From NCBI GenBank assembly GCA_900470095.1, contig UBZM01000021.1, positions 277,171 through 341,170 of the forward strand: a DNA stretch of 64,000 nucleotides, written 5' to 3'. The DNA comes from Hyphomicrobiales bacterium (GTDB taxonomy: Bacteria > Pseudomonadota > Alphaproteobacteria > Rhizobiales > Beijerinckiaceae). Positions 26,980 through 34,820 of this stretch are shown one piece after another (the first letter of the stretch is position 1; every line of letters starts with the position of its first letter). The position numbers and the translations under genes were made by a program. The notes beneath the pieces were generated by a model, which did no database searches, was not told the origin of the DNA, and worked only from the letters and a program-made list of their open reading frames with translations.

Positions 26980-27341
26980 GATCTCGCTCGCCTAAGGGGA
27001 CCGGTCTTCAGTCGGGATGCGCAGCCCCCTGGCGCCGCAGCTTCCCCGCGCGAAACAGGCGATCGTGAAGATTCAGTTGCCGCTGAGGACGGCCTGGCTC
27101 GCAGCCCCGACTTTTGGCCGTCACGGTAAACGGACGGTTAATATCCGGCGGCCGGCCGTTAATTTTTTGCAAACGCCCGGAAAGGGGCGGCACGAATGGC
27201 GGGCTCGTAACCGTAATTTACCCCCAATTGGCCGATATTACCTGACGCTAGGAGATGGGGCGAGCTATTCCCCCTACCCAACGGAACTTCGTCGCCACCG
27301 ATGCCGGCGGTTCCCTGCGTCCAAACTTTTTAAGGAACTCC
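26980..27341. promoter_or_regulatory. Divergent promoter region, podJ-like / merR
   Basis: These 362 bp hold no supported gene. They contain an A/T-rich patch (27134-27175, including GTTAATATCC and GTTAATTTTTTGC) unusual for this GC-rich DNA, which is the likely promoter zone. A segment at 27133-27148 (GACGGTTAATATCCGG) recurs nearly unchanged at 36703-36718 in front of the EAL gene. AAGGA at 27332-27336 is the merR ribosome site. Confidence 0.4.
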
Positions 27342-27809
27342 ATGTCGCGCCACAGCAATGCTATGGCGGCCGGCTCTTCAGATACCGGCCGCACATCGTC
27401 GACGCCTACTTCCAGTGAAGCCGACTCGGCTGGTGGTTTCACCATCAGCGACCTTGCCCGCGATTTCGCGGTGACCCTGCGCACGCTTCGCTTCTATGAA
27501 TCGCGTGGTCTCCTTGCTCCGGCCCGTTCGGGCATGACGCGCATCTATTCCGGCCGCGATCGCTCGCGGCTTGCGCTGATCCTCAAGGGCAAGCAGCTCG
27601 GTTTCACGCTGGTCGAGATCCGCGCGATGCTCGCCAATGAGGAAAAGAAGGGCGAGGCCGGCGCAGAGAAGTCGGCTTCGGTCGGCGGGCTGCAGCTCAC
27701 GCGGGGCCAGATTGCCGAGCAGCTCGAATTGCTGCGCTCGCAGCAGGTCGAGATCGAAGGCGCGATCGCCGAGCTCGAAGCGACGCTTGCGGGCCTCGAC
27801 AAGGCCTGA
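27342..27809 (+). CDS. MerR family transcriptional regulator of the fad operon
   Basis: This 155-residue regulator has a Ser/Thr-rich leader of about 30 residues and a MerR helix-turn-helix (FTISDLARDFAVTLRTLRFYESRGLLAPARSGMTRIYSGRDRSRLALILKGKQLGFTL). A C-terminal coiled coil (QIAEQLELLRSQQVEIEGAIAELEATL) provides dimerisation. ATG 27342 is preceded by AAGGA at good spacing; a longer frame from 27255 lacks one. The neighbouring downstream operon encodes fatty-acid beta-oxidation enzymes. The LiuR-type MerR regulators control acyl-CoA catabolism in other proteobacteria, so control of this operon is a sound inference. Confidence 0.85.
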   Translation: MSRHSNAMAAGSSDTGRTSSTPTSSEADSAGGFTISDLARDFAVTLRTLRFYESRGLLAPARSGMTRIYSGRDRSRLALILKGKQLGFTLVEIRAMLANEEKKGEAGAEKSASVGGLQLTRGQIAEQLELLRSQQVEIEGAIAELEATLAGLDKA

Positions 27810-27850
27810 GCGCCTCACAGCACGAATTACCGATCATGTGATCGGGATTG

Positions 27851-27882
27851 ACGGCTCCGGACTTGTGTCCGGGGCCGTTTTG
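27851..27882 (+). terminator. Rho-independent terminator of merR
   Basis: A 12-bp GC-rich stem (27851-27862 with 27867-27878, one G-T pair), loop TTGT, followed by TTTTG. It begins 42 bp after the merR stop. This is the clearest terminator in the window and uncouples merR from the fad genes. Confidence 0.75.
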
Positions 27883-27908
27883 TCATGCGCTGCGCATGGA
27901 AGCGCGAC

Positions 27909-27937
27909 AGGGTGCGGCAACAAATTGGCCGCACCCT
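27909..27937. other. Perfect 10-bp hairpin upstream of the fad operon
   Basis: AGGGTGCGGC (27909-27918) and its exact complement (27928-27937) flank the 9-nt loop AACAAATTG. There is no following T-run. It could be a second terminator element, or a leader structure if transcription starts upstream of it. Confidence 0.45.
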
Positions 27938-27954
27938 CTTCACAAGACGCCTAT

Positions 27955-27978
27955 AGATTGTTTATATGTAAACTATCT
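27955..27978 (+). promoter_or_regulatory. Candidate MerR operator of the fad operon
   Basis: This is a 24-bp dyad, AGAT-n-GTTTA-nnnn-TAAAC-n-ATCT, with all 18 arm positions matching. It is A/T-rich in a GC-rich setting, located 63 bp before the acyl-CoA dehydrogenase start. Size and symmetry fit a MerR-family binding site overlapping a promoter; the regulator would be the merR gene just upstream. No experimental motif is available to me here. Confidence 0.5.
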
Positions 27979-28040
27979 GATGAGTGACTGCCCCGGATCG
28001 CATTCGGCAGGCGGTCACGCTGCGCGAGAGGGAGGACACC

Positions 28041-29837
28041 ATGCCGGTCTACAAGGCGCCCGTCGAAGACACCCTGTTCCTGCTCAACGACGTCTTCAAC
28101 ATCGAACGCTACAACAACCTGCCGGGTTTCGCCGATGCGACGCCGGATGTGGTCGAGGCGGTGCTGGGCGAGGGCGCCAAGCTCTGCGAGGAAGTGCTCC
28201 AGCCCTTGAATCATTCCGGCGACCAGGAGGGCTGCAAGCGCAACCCTGACGGATCCGTGACGACGCCAAAGGGCTTCAAGGAGGCGCACAAGGCCTATGC
28301 CGAGGGCGGCTGGATCGGCCTTGCCATGGATCCCGAATATGGCGGCCAGGGCCTGCCCTATACGCTCGGCGCCGTGATGAACGAATATGCGTCGGCGGCG
28401 AATATGGCTTTCTCGATGTATCCCGGGCTGACCATGGGCGCGATCGCTGCGCTCTATGTGCACGGTACCGAGGACCAGAAGCGCACCTATATCCCGAAGA
28501 TGGTCGAGGGCGTCTGGTCGGGCACGATGAACCTGACCGAGCCGCATTGCGGCACTGATCTCGGCCTGATCAAGACCAAGGCCGTGCCGAATGGTGATGG
28601 TTCCTATGCGATCTCCGGCACCAAGATCTTCATCTCGGCTGGTGAGCAGGACATCACCGAGAACATCATCCATCTCGTGCTCGCCCGCATCGAGGGGGCT
28701 CCCGCGGGCGTCAAGGGCATCTCGCTCTTCGTGGTGCCGCGCAACGTGGTCGGTGCCGATGGCGTGGTCGGCGAGCGCAACGGCGTCTCCTGCGGCTCGA
28801 TCGAGCACAAGATGGGCATCCACGGCAATTCGACATGCGTCATGAACTATGATGGCGCCAGGGGCTGGCTCATCGGCGCCGAGAACAAGGGCCTCAACGC
28901 CATGTTCGTGATGATGAACGAGGCCCGCCTCGGCGTCGCGATCCAGGGGCTCGCCCAGTCCGAGGTCGCCTATCAGAACGCTGTTGCCTATGCCAAGGAC
29001 CGCCTCCAGGGGCGGGCCCTGACCGGTGCCAAGTACCCGGACAAGGCTGCCGATCCGATCATCGTCCATCCCGATGTCCGCCGCACGCTGATGTCGATCA
29101 AGGCCTTCAACGAGGCTGCGCGCGCTTTCGTGTTGTGGAACGCGCTGAAATCCGATGTCGCCCATCGCTCGGCCGACGTGGCCGAGCGCCAGGCCGCCGA
29201 CGATCAGCTCGGACTGATGACCCCCGTGCTCAAGGGTGTCCTGACCGATGTCGGTTTCGACAACGCGGTGAAGGCGCAGCAGATGTATGGCGGCCATGGT
29301 TACATCGCCGAATGGGGCATGGAGCAGTTCGTGCGCGACGCGCGCATCGCCATGATCTACGAGGGCGCCAATGGCGTGCAGGCCATGGACCTGATCGGCC
29401 GCAAGCTCGGCCGAGACGGCGGCCGCGCCATCATGGCCTTCTTCAACGAGGTCGGCGGCTTCATCAAGGAACATGGCGAGGACGAGGGGCTGAAGCCGCT
29501 GCTCGCTCCCCTGCTGGCCTCGCTCGGTCATCTCCAGCAGGCGACGATGTGGTTCATGAACAATGCCCTCGCCAAGCCTGACAATGCCGGCGCCGGCGCG
29601 ACCGACTACATGCACCTGCTCGGCCTCGTCTCGCTCGGTTATATGTGGGTGAAGATCGCCAAGGCTGCGCAGGACAAGCTCAAGGCCGGCGCCAATGGCG
29701 CGACCGAGCGGATGAACACCAAGCTCGTCACCGCGCGCTTCTTCATGGAGCGCACCCTGCCGGAGACGGCCGCGCATCTGGCACGGATCACGGCCGGCGC
29801 CGATTCCACCATGGCGCTGTCGGCAGAGCAGTTCTGA
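28041..29837 (+). CDS. Acyl-CoA dehydrogenase (long form)
   Basis: This FAD enzyme catalyses the first step of beta-oxidation. The 598-residue length is that of the long bacterial acyl-CoA dehydrogenases with an extra C-terminal domain. Visible motifs: NLTEPHCGTDLGLIKTKA, the FAD/substrate region ISGTKIFISAGEQD, the QMYGGHGYIAEW FAD-binding block, and IAMIYEGANGVQAMDLIGRKL, whose Glu is the expected catalytic base. The start is ATG 28041, directly after GGGAGGA; an upstream in-frame ATG at 27984 has no ribosome site. It is the first gene of the fad operon, followed after a palindromic spacer by the thiolase gene. Confidence 0.93.
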   Translation: MPVYKAPVEDTLFLLNDVFNIERYNNLPGFADATPDVVEAVLGEGAKLCEEVLQPLNHSGDQEGCKRNPDGSVTTPKGFKEAHKAYAEGGWIGLAMDPEYGGQGLPYTLGAVMNEYASAANMAFSMYPGLTMGAIAALYVHGTEDQKRTYIPKMVEGVWSGTMNLTEPHCGTDLGLIKTKAVPNGDGSYAISGTKIFISAGEQDITENIIHLVLARIEGAPAGVKGISLFVVPRNVVGADGVVGERNGVSCGSIEHKMGIHGNSTCVMNYDGARGWLIGAENKGLNAMFVMMNEARLGVAIQGLAQSEVAYQNAVAYAKDRLQGRALTGAKYPDKAADPIIVHPDVRRTLMSIKAFNEAARAFVLWNALKSDVAHRSADVAERQAADDQLGLMTPVLKGVLTDVGFDNAVKAQQMYGGHGYIAEWGMEQFVRDARIAMIYEGANGVQAMDLIGRKLGRDGGRAIMAFFNEVGGFIKEHGEDEGLKPLLAPLLASLGHLQQATMWFMNNALAKPDNAGAGATDYMHLLGLVSLGYMWVKIAKAAQDKLKAGANGATERMNTKLVTARFFMERTLPETAAHLARITAGADSTMALSAEQF

Positions 29838-29851
29838 GCCGACCAAAGGTC

Positions 29852-29921
29852 ATGCCCGGGCTTGACCCGGGCATCGCTTGCAGATTGCCTTCGCTTCGAG
29901 ACGGCCGGGACATGCCCGGCC
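29852..29921. repeat. Palindromic repeat inside the fad operon (REP/BIME-like)
   Basis: Two hairpins: ATGCCCGGG-CTTGA-CCCGGGCAT (29852-29874) and GGCCGGG-ACATG-CCCGGCC (29903-29921). The unit lies in the 140-bp gap between acyl-CoA dehydrogenase and thiolase. The sequence type (CATGCCCGGGCTTGACCCGG) is like dispersed intergenic elements of Hyphomicrobiales. It may tune mRNA stability or be merely mobile. Confidence 0.55.
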
Positions 29922-29977
29922 ATGATGGCGAAGTCCCAACAACGAGCCGCCATTGCGGCGAGCCCCGGGAGGCCTTG

Positions 29978-31186
29978 ATGGCTGACGCATTCATCTACGA
30001 TCACGTTCGGACACCGCGCGGCAAGGGCAAGGCCGACGGCTCCCTGCACGAGGTCACGGCGATCGAACTCGGCACGCAGGTGCTGCGTGCGATCAAGGAC
30101 CGCAACAAGCTCGAGCCCAAGCTGGTCGAGGATGTCGTCTTTGGCTGCGTCGATCCGGTCGGCGAGGCTGGTGCCGATATCGCGCGGACCGTCGCGCTCA
30201 AGGCGGGGTACGGCAAGGAAGTGCCGGGCGTGCAGATCAACCGCTTCTGCGCCTCGGGCCTCGACGCGGTGAACCTCGCCGCGGCGCAGGTCATGGCCGG
30301 TCAGAAGGAGATGGCGATCGGTGGCGGCGTCGAGAGCATGAGCCGCGTCGGCATGGGCGCCTCGGGCTTCGGCATCGCGGTCGATCCATCCGTCGCGATC
30401 GATACCTATTTCATGCCGCAAGGCGTCTCGGCCGATCTGATCGCCACGAAATACGGCTTCTCGCGTGACGATGTCGACGCCTTCGCCGTGCGCTCGCACA
30501 AGAAGGCCGCCGCCGCCTGGGCCGAAGGCCGCTTCAGGAATTCGGTCATCCCGGTCACCGACGTCAACGGCCTGATCCTCCTCGACCGCGACGAGACCAT
30601 TCGTCCGAGTACGGACATGCAGGCCTTGGCCGCGCTCAAGGCATCCTTCGTCCAGATGGGCGAGATGGGTGGTTTCGATGCCGTCGCGACGGCGGCTCAC
30701 CCCGATGTGGAGTTCGTCAATCACGTGCATCACGCCGGCAATTCCTCCGGCATCGTCGATGGTGCGGCTGCCGTGCTCGTCGGCTCGAAGAAGGGCGGCA
30801 AGGCGGCCGGCCTGAGGCCGCGCGCCCGCATCCGGGCCTTCGCCACTGTCGGTTCCGATCTGGCGCTGATGCTGACCGGGCCGGTCGACGTCACGGAGCT
30901 GGTTCTGAAAAAGGCCGGCATGACCACAGGGGATATCGACCTGTTCGAGCTGAACGAGGCCTTTTCCTCGGTGGTGCTGCGCTATCAGCAGGCCTTCGAC
31001 ATCGACGACGCTATCCTCAACGTCAATGGCGGCGCCATTGCGATGGGCCATCCGCTCGGCGCCACGGGCGCGATGATCCTTGGCACGGTGCTCGACGAAC
31101 TCGAGCGCACGAACAAGCAGACCGCACTCGTCACGCTATGCGTCGCCGCCGGCATGGGCGTCGCGACCATCATCGAACGCGTCTGA
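29978..31186 (+). CDS. fadA: Acetyl-CoA C-acetyltransferase (thiolase)
   Basis: This 402-residue thiolase does the last step of beta-oxidation, cleaving 3-ketoacyl-CoA. The nucleophilic Cys91 lies in [12 protein letters not shown], the His in [15 protein letters not shown], and the second catalytic Cys in [11 protein letters not shown], where the usual CIGGG is replaced by CVAAG. GGGAGG (29967-29972) precedes ATG 29978. It sits 23 bp before the bifunctional hydratase/dehydrogenase gene, giving a complete cycle together with the dehydrogenase upstream. Confidence 0.94.
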   Translation: MADAFIYDHVRTPRGKGKADGSLHEVTAIELGTQVLRAIKDRNKLEPKLVEDVVFGCVDPVGEAGADIARTVALKAGYGKEVPGVQINRFCASGLDAVNLAAAQVMAGQKEMAIGGGVESMSRVGMGASGFGIAVDPSVAIDTYFMPQGVSADLIATKYGFSRDDVDAFAVRSHKKAAAAWAEGRFRNSVIPVTDVNGLILLDRDETIRPSTDMQALAALKASFVQMGEMGGFDAVATAAHPDVEFVNHVHHAGNSSGIVDGAAAVLVGSKKGGKAAGLRPRARIRAFATVGSDLALMLTGPVDVTELVLKKAGMTTGDIDLFELNEAFSSVVLRYQQAFDIDDAILNVNGGAIAMGHPLGATGAMILGTVLDELERTNKQTALVTLCVAAGMGVATIIERV

Positions 31187-31209
31187 TCGGCACGAAGGGG
31201 AGAGAACCG

Positions 31210-33414
31210 ATGAACCTCACCAATTTCCGCTTCGAGACCGACGCCGACGGCATTGCGACCCTGATCTGGGACATGCCCGGCCGTTCGATGAACGTCATCA
31301 CGCCCGAGGTCATGGCCGAGTTGAACCAGGTCATCGACCATGTCGTCGCGAGCGAGGCGATCAAGGGTTGCGTCATTACCTCCGGCAAGGAAGCCTTCTC
31401 AGGCGGTGCCGACCTGACCATGCTCCAGGGGCTGCGCGACCTCTATGTCGGGCTTGCCAGGGAGAAGGGCGAAGCGGCTGCGATGCAGACCTTCTTCGAC
31501 GAGAGCCGCAAGCTCTCGCTGCTCTATCGCAAGCTCGAAACCTGCGGGAAGCCGTTCGCAGCCGCCATCCATGGCGTCTGCCTCGGTGGCGCCTTCGAAC
31601 TTGCCCTCGCCTGTCAGTACCGCGTGGCCTCGGACGATGCCTCGACCCGCGTCGGCCTGCCCGAGATCAAGGTCGGACTCTTCCCCGGCGCCGGCGGCAC
31701 GCAGCGTGTCTCGCGCCTGATGCAGACCGGCGACGCGCTGCAGATGATGTTCAAGGGCGAGCAGATCAAGGCGCTGCCGGCCCGCAACAGCGGCCTCGTC
31801 CATGCCGCCGTGCCGCGTGATCAGATGCTTCAGAACGCCCGGGAGTGGCTGAAGGCCAATCCGCAGGCCAAGGCGCCCTGGGACGATCCAAAGTTCAAGC
31901 TGCCTTCCAACAAGGTCTATTCGCCCGCCGGCATGCAGATCTGGCCACCGGCCAACGCGATCTATCGCCGTGAGACCAATGACAACTACCCGGCCGCACG
32001 CGCCATCCTGAGCGCGGTCTATGAGGGCCTGCAGTTGCCGATCGATCTCGGTCTCAGGGTCGAGAGCCGCTATTTCGCAAAAATTCTCCGGACGAAGGAG
32101 GCGGCCTCGATGATCCGCACGCTCTTCGTCTCGATGCAGGAGCTGAACAAGGGGGCTCGCCGCCCGGCCGATGTCCCGGCGAGCAGGCTGAAGAAGGTCG
32201 GCGTTGTCGGCGCAGGCTTCATGGGCGCGGGCATCGCCTACGTCACCGCCCAGGCAGGCCTGGACGTCATCCTGATCGACCGCGACATTGAGGCGGCCGA
32301 GAAGGGCAAGGCCTATTCGCATAAGCTGGTTTCCGACCAGATCATGAAGGGGCGCGCCAAGACGGCCGATCGCGACGCGTTGCTCGGCCGGATCACCGCC
32401 TCGGCCGACTATGGCGATCTCAAGGGCTGCGATCTCGTCATCGAAGCCGTGTTCGAGGACCCGAAGGTCAAGGCCGAGGTCATTGCCAAGGTCGAGGCCG
32501 TGGTCGGACCAAGGACGATCTTCGGCTCCAATACATCGACGCTTCCGATCACCGGGCTCGCCGAGCACTCGCAGCGCCCGAAGAATTTCATCGGCGTGCA
32601 TTTCTTCTCGCCGGTCGAGAAGATGCTGCTGGTCGAGATCATCATGGCCAAGAAGACCGGCAAGAAGGCTCTCGCCATGGCGCTCGATTTCGTCCGCGCC
32701 ATCCGGAAAACGCCGATCGTCGTCAACGACACGCGCGGCTTCTATGCCAATCGCTGCGTCGGCAACTACATCCGCGAAGGCCATCTGATGCTGATGGAGG
32801 GCGTGCCCCCGGCGATGATCGAGGCTGCCGGCAAACAGGCCGGCATGCCCGTCGGTCCGCTGTCCCTCAATGACGAGGTTGCGGTCGATCTCGCCTACAA
32901 GGTGCTGAAAGCAACCAAGGCCCAGCTCGGCGAAAACGCGGTCGACCCCGCGCAGGAAAGACTGCTGACCGAGATGGTCGAGACGCATGGCCGCCTTGGC
33001 CGCAAGAACAAGAAGGGCTTCTACGACTATCCGGAAGCCGGCCCGAAGCGGCTCTGGCCGGGGCTTGCCGAGCTGACGAAGAACCGGCTCGATCCCGAGC
33101 TGATCGACATGCAGGACCTCAAGGAACGCTTGCTCGTCACGCAGGCTCTGGAAGCTGCCCGCACCTATGAGGAAGGTGTCGTGACCGATCCTCGCGAGGC
33201 GGATGTCGGCTCGATCATCGGCTTCGGTTTCGCTCCCTATTCGGGCGGCACGCTGTCCTACATCGACAACATGGGCGCGGCCGTCTTCGTGAAACTCTGC
33301 GAGAAGCTCGCCAGGACACATGGCGAGCGCTTCAAGCCGAACCGGCAACTCAAGCGCATGGCGAAGACGGGCGAGAGCTACTATGGCAGTGCGGAGAAGA
33401 AGGCTGCCGCATAA
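31210..33414 (+). CDS. fadJ: Bifunctional enoyl-CoA hydratase / 3-hydroxyacyl-CoA dehydrogenase
   Basis: This 734-residue fusion catalyses hydration and oxidation in beta-oxidation. The N-terminal crotonase domain (1-300) has the oxyanion segment [11 protein letters not shown] and the two catalytic Glu residues ([28 protein letters not shown]). The central NAD domain begins [21 protein letters not shown] (about 330) and carries the catalytic His in [12 protein letters not shown]. The C-terminal 3HCDH domains follow ([10 protein letters not shown] onward). GGGGAGAG lies before ATG 31210. It forms the alpha-subunit partner of the upstream thiolase. Confidence 0.95.
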   Translation: MNLTNFRFETDADGIATLIWDMPGRSMNVITPEVMAELNQVIDHVVASEAIKGCVITSGKEAFSGGADLTMLQGLRDLYVGLAREKGEAAAMQTFFDESRKLSLLYRKLETCGKPFAAAIHGVCLGGAFELALACQYRVASDDASTRVGLPEIKVGLFPGAGGTQRVSRLMQTGDALQMMFKGEQIKALPARNSGLVHAAVPRDQMLQNAREWLKANPQAKAPWDDPKFKLPSNKVYSPAGMQIWPPANAIYRRETNDNYPAARAILSAVYEGLQLPIDLGLRVESRYFAKILRTKEAASMIRTLFVSMQELNKGARRPADVPASRLKKVGVVGAGFMGAGIAYVTAQAGLDVILIDRDIEAAEKGKAYSHKLVSDQIMKGRAKTADRDALLGRITASADYGDLKGCDLVIEAVFEDPKVKAEVIAKVEAVVGPRTIFGSNTSTLPITGLAEHSQRPKNFIGVHFFSPVEKMLLVEIIMAKKTGKKALAMALDFVRAIRKTPIVVNDTRGFYANRCVGNYIREGHLMLMEGVPPAMIEAAGKQAGMPVGPLSLNDEVAVDLAYKVLKATKAQLGENAVDPAQERLLTEMVETHGRLGRKNKKGFYDYPEAGPKRLWPGLAELTKNRLDPELIDMQDLKERLLVTQALEAARTYEEGVVTDPREADVGSIIGFGFAPYSGGTLSYIDNMGAAVFVKLCEKLARTHGERFKPNRQLKRMAKTGESYYGSAEKKAAA

Positions 33415-33433
33415 CCGCCCCTGAGGCCAAGAC

Positions 33434-33928
33434 GTGACGATCCGGCCGATCATTGGCTTCCCCGATCCTCGGCTGCGCATGGCAGCCGAGCCCGTGACGC
33501 GTTTCGATGCGGCGCTTCGCGTGCTCGCAGCCGATTTGCTCGAAACGATGCGGGCAGCGCCCGGCATCGGCATCACGGCGCCGCATGTCGGCCTCCTCCA
33601 GCGACTAGTCGTGCTTGAGCTGTCGCCGGGTGAGGTTCGGACCTATGCAAACCCGGCGATCGCCTGGGCTTCGCCTGACATGACCCGCCACAACGAGGGC
33701 AGCGTCTCGATGGCGGGCGTCGCAGACGAGGTTGAGCGACACGCGCGAGTCCATGTCAGCTATCGGGACCTGGACGGTGCGGAACGGTTCGAAGAGGCGG
33801 ACGGCTTGCTCTCCGTTTGCCACCAGCACGAGATCGATCAGCTCAACGGCATTTTCTGGCTCGATCGCCTGTCACGCCTGAAGCGCGACAGGTTGATCGC
33901 GCGCTACAACAAGCTGCGACGGGCGTGA
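33434..33928 (+). CDS. Peptide deformylase-like protein lacking metal ligands
   Basis: This 164-residue protein has the deformylase fold but degenerate catalytic motifs. Motif 1, normally GxGxAAxQ, is GIGITAPH. Motif 2, normally EGCLS with the metal-binding Cys, is EGSVS, with Ser90 in place of Cys. Motif 3, normally QHExDH, is QHEIDQ, with Gln136 replacing the second metal His, though His132 and Glu133 remain. With two of three metal ligands missing it is unlikely to be a classical deformylase. The GTG start at 33434 is 19 bp after fadJ, so it looks like the last gene of the fad operon. Confidence 0.85.
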   Translation: MTIRPIIGFPDPRLRMAAEPVTRFDAALRVLAADLLETMRAAPGIGITAPHVGLLQRLVVLELSPGEVRTYANPAIAWASPDMTRHNEGSVSMAGVADEVERHARVHVSYRDLDGAERFEEADGLLSVCHQHEIDQLNGIFWLDRLSRLKRDRLIARYNKLRRA

Positions 33929-34820
33929 TCTTGTCGCTCGCCGGCCCATGGCAAGATCCGAGCCTTTCGCAGGCGCTTGAGGCAACCTGCGGGTGGTGAG
34001 GTGTCGGCTGCCCCCCCGATTGGCTCGGAAACGCACGTGGCGACCGAAGCGTGACGATTCGCTCAAGCGTGCGAAACGCGCGCGGCATTCCGATTCGCCC
34101 TTCTGAAGGCCTGCTTTTCTCGATCGAGGCTGCGACGGCGGTGGCCGGAAACTGCGAGCAATCCACCGAAAAATGGATGGTTGCGGACGATGCCGTCGAC
34201 CGAAATCTCGCCAGATTCGGTGCCGCGATCGCCGTGCTTGCAGCTGCTCAGGCGTGTCTCAGCTCCCTCGCGGGAGACGATCCGGCAGGCCCTCGCACTC
34301 TTCATCACGGTGTCTGCCGCTTCGGCAGGCTGGTCAGCGATGAAGACGTTGTCGAGATCTCCCAGGGCCGGTACGGCGAGTCGGGCTCTGCGGCAAAGAC
34401 CTTGAGGCGAGCGAACGGAACGGAAGGGGCGTAGTCAGGCTGGCCAGCGAGGGGCTTGATAGCCGGGATGATCGGGGGGGCTGCAGGCTTCGCATTGCAG
34501 CGCCGTCATCCGGCCACGCCACCCAGCACCGGTCTACCTACACGGCCCTAGTAAAGCATGCTTCGGCGCGGGACCCCCGCACGGGCTCTGCTTGAAGGGC
34601 CGATACCCAGCGAATGGCAGGCAGAATGCTTCGAAATCACCGGGGTTTTCGCCCGGCTGCGGGACGGAGGCTCTCAGCCGCATCCTGTACAATTAAGCTT
34701 CTCTCAACCTAACAGCATAAGGCGGGCTGTAAATTGCGGGCGAGGCGGGGCACCACTGCGCGCCGCGGCCGCTCGGTCGCTTCGACGTTGCGAATGACGT
34801 AACGTCGGTTTTGGCGTAGT
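33929..34820. other. Gene-poor stretch without a supported gene
   Basis: In these roughly 890 bp I find no convincing gene. The best open frame (GTG 34051 to 34434, 127 codons) has visibly lower GC at third positions than neighbouring genes, no ribosome site and no family I recognise. Short frames on both strands overlap it. A small inverted repeat GATCTTG/CAAGATC (33927-33933, 33952-33958) follows the deformylase-like gene. A dyad CGACGTT/AACGTCG (34783-34789, 34801-34807) lies just before the next gene and could be an operator. It may be decayed coding DNA. Confidence 0.4.

Noticed and set aside
27951..33576. Long minus-strand frames (up to 725 codons) opposite the fad operon
   Set aside because: The plus-strand proteins have complete catalytic motifs and ribosome sites; the opposite frames show no family motifs.
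34051..34434. 127-codon frame starting with GTG
   Set aside because: No ribosome site, weaker third-position GC bias than neighbours, overlapping frames on both strands and no recognisable domain.
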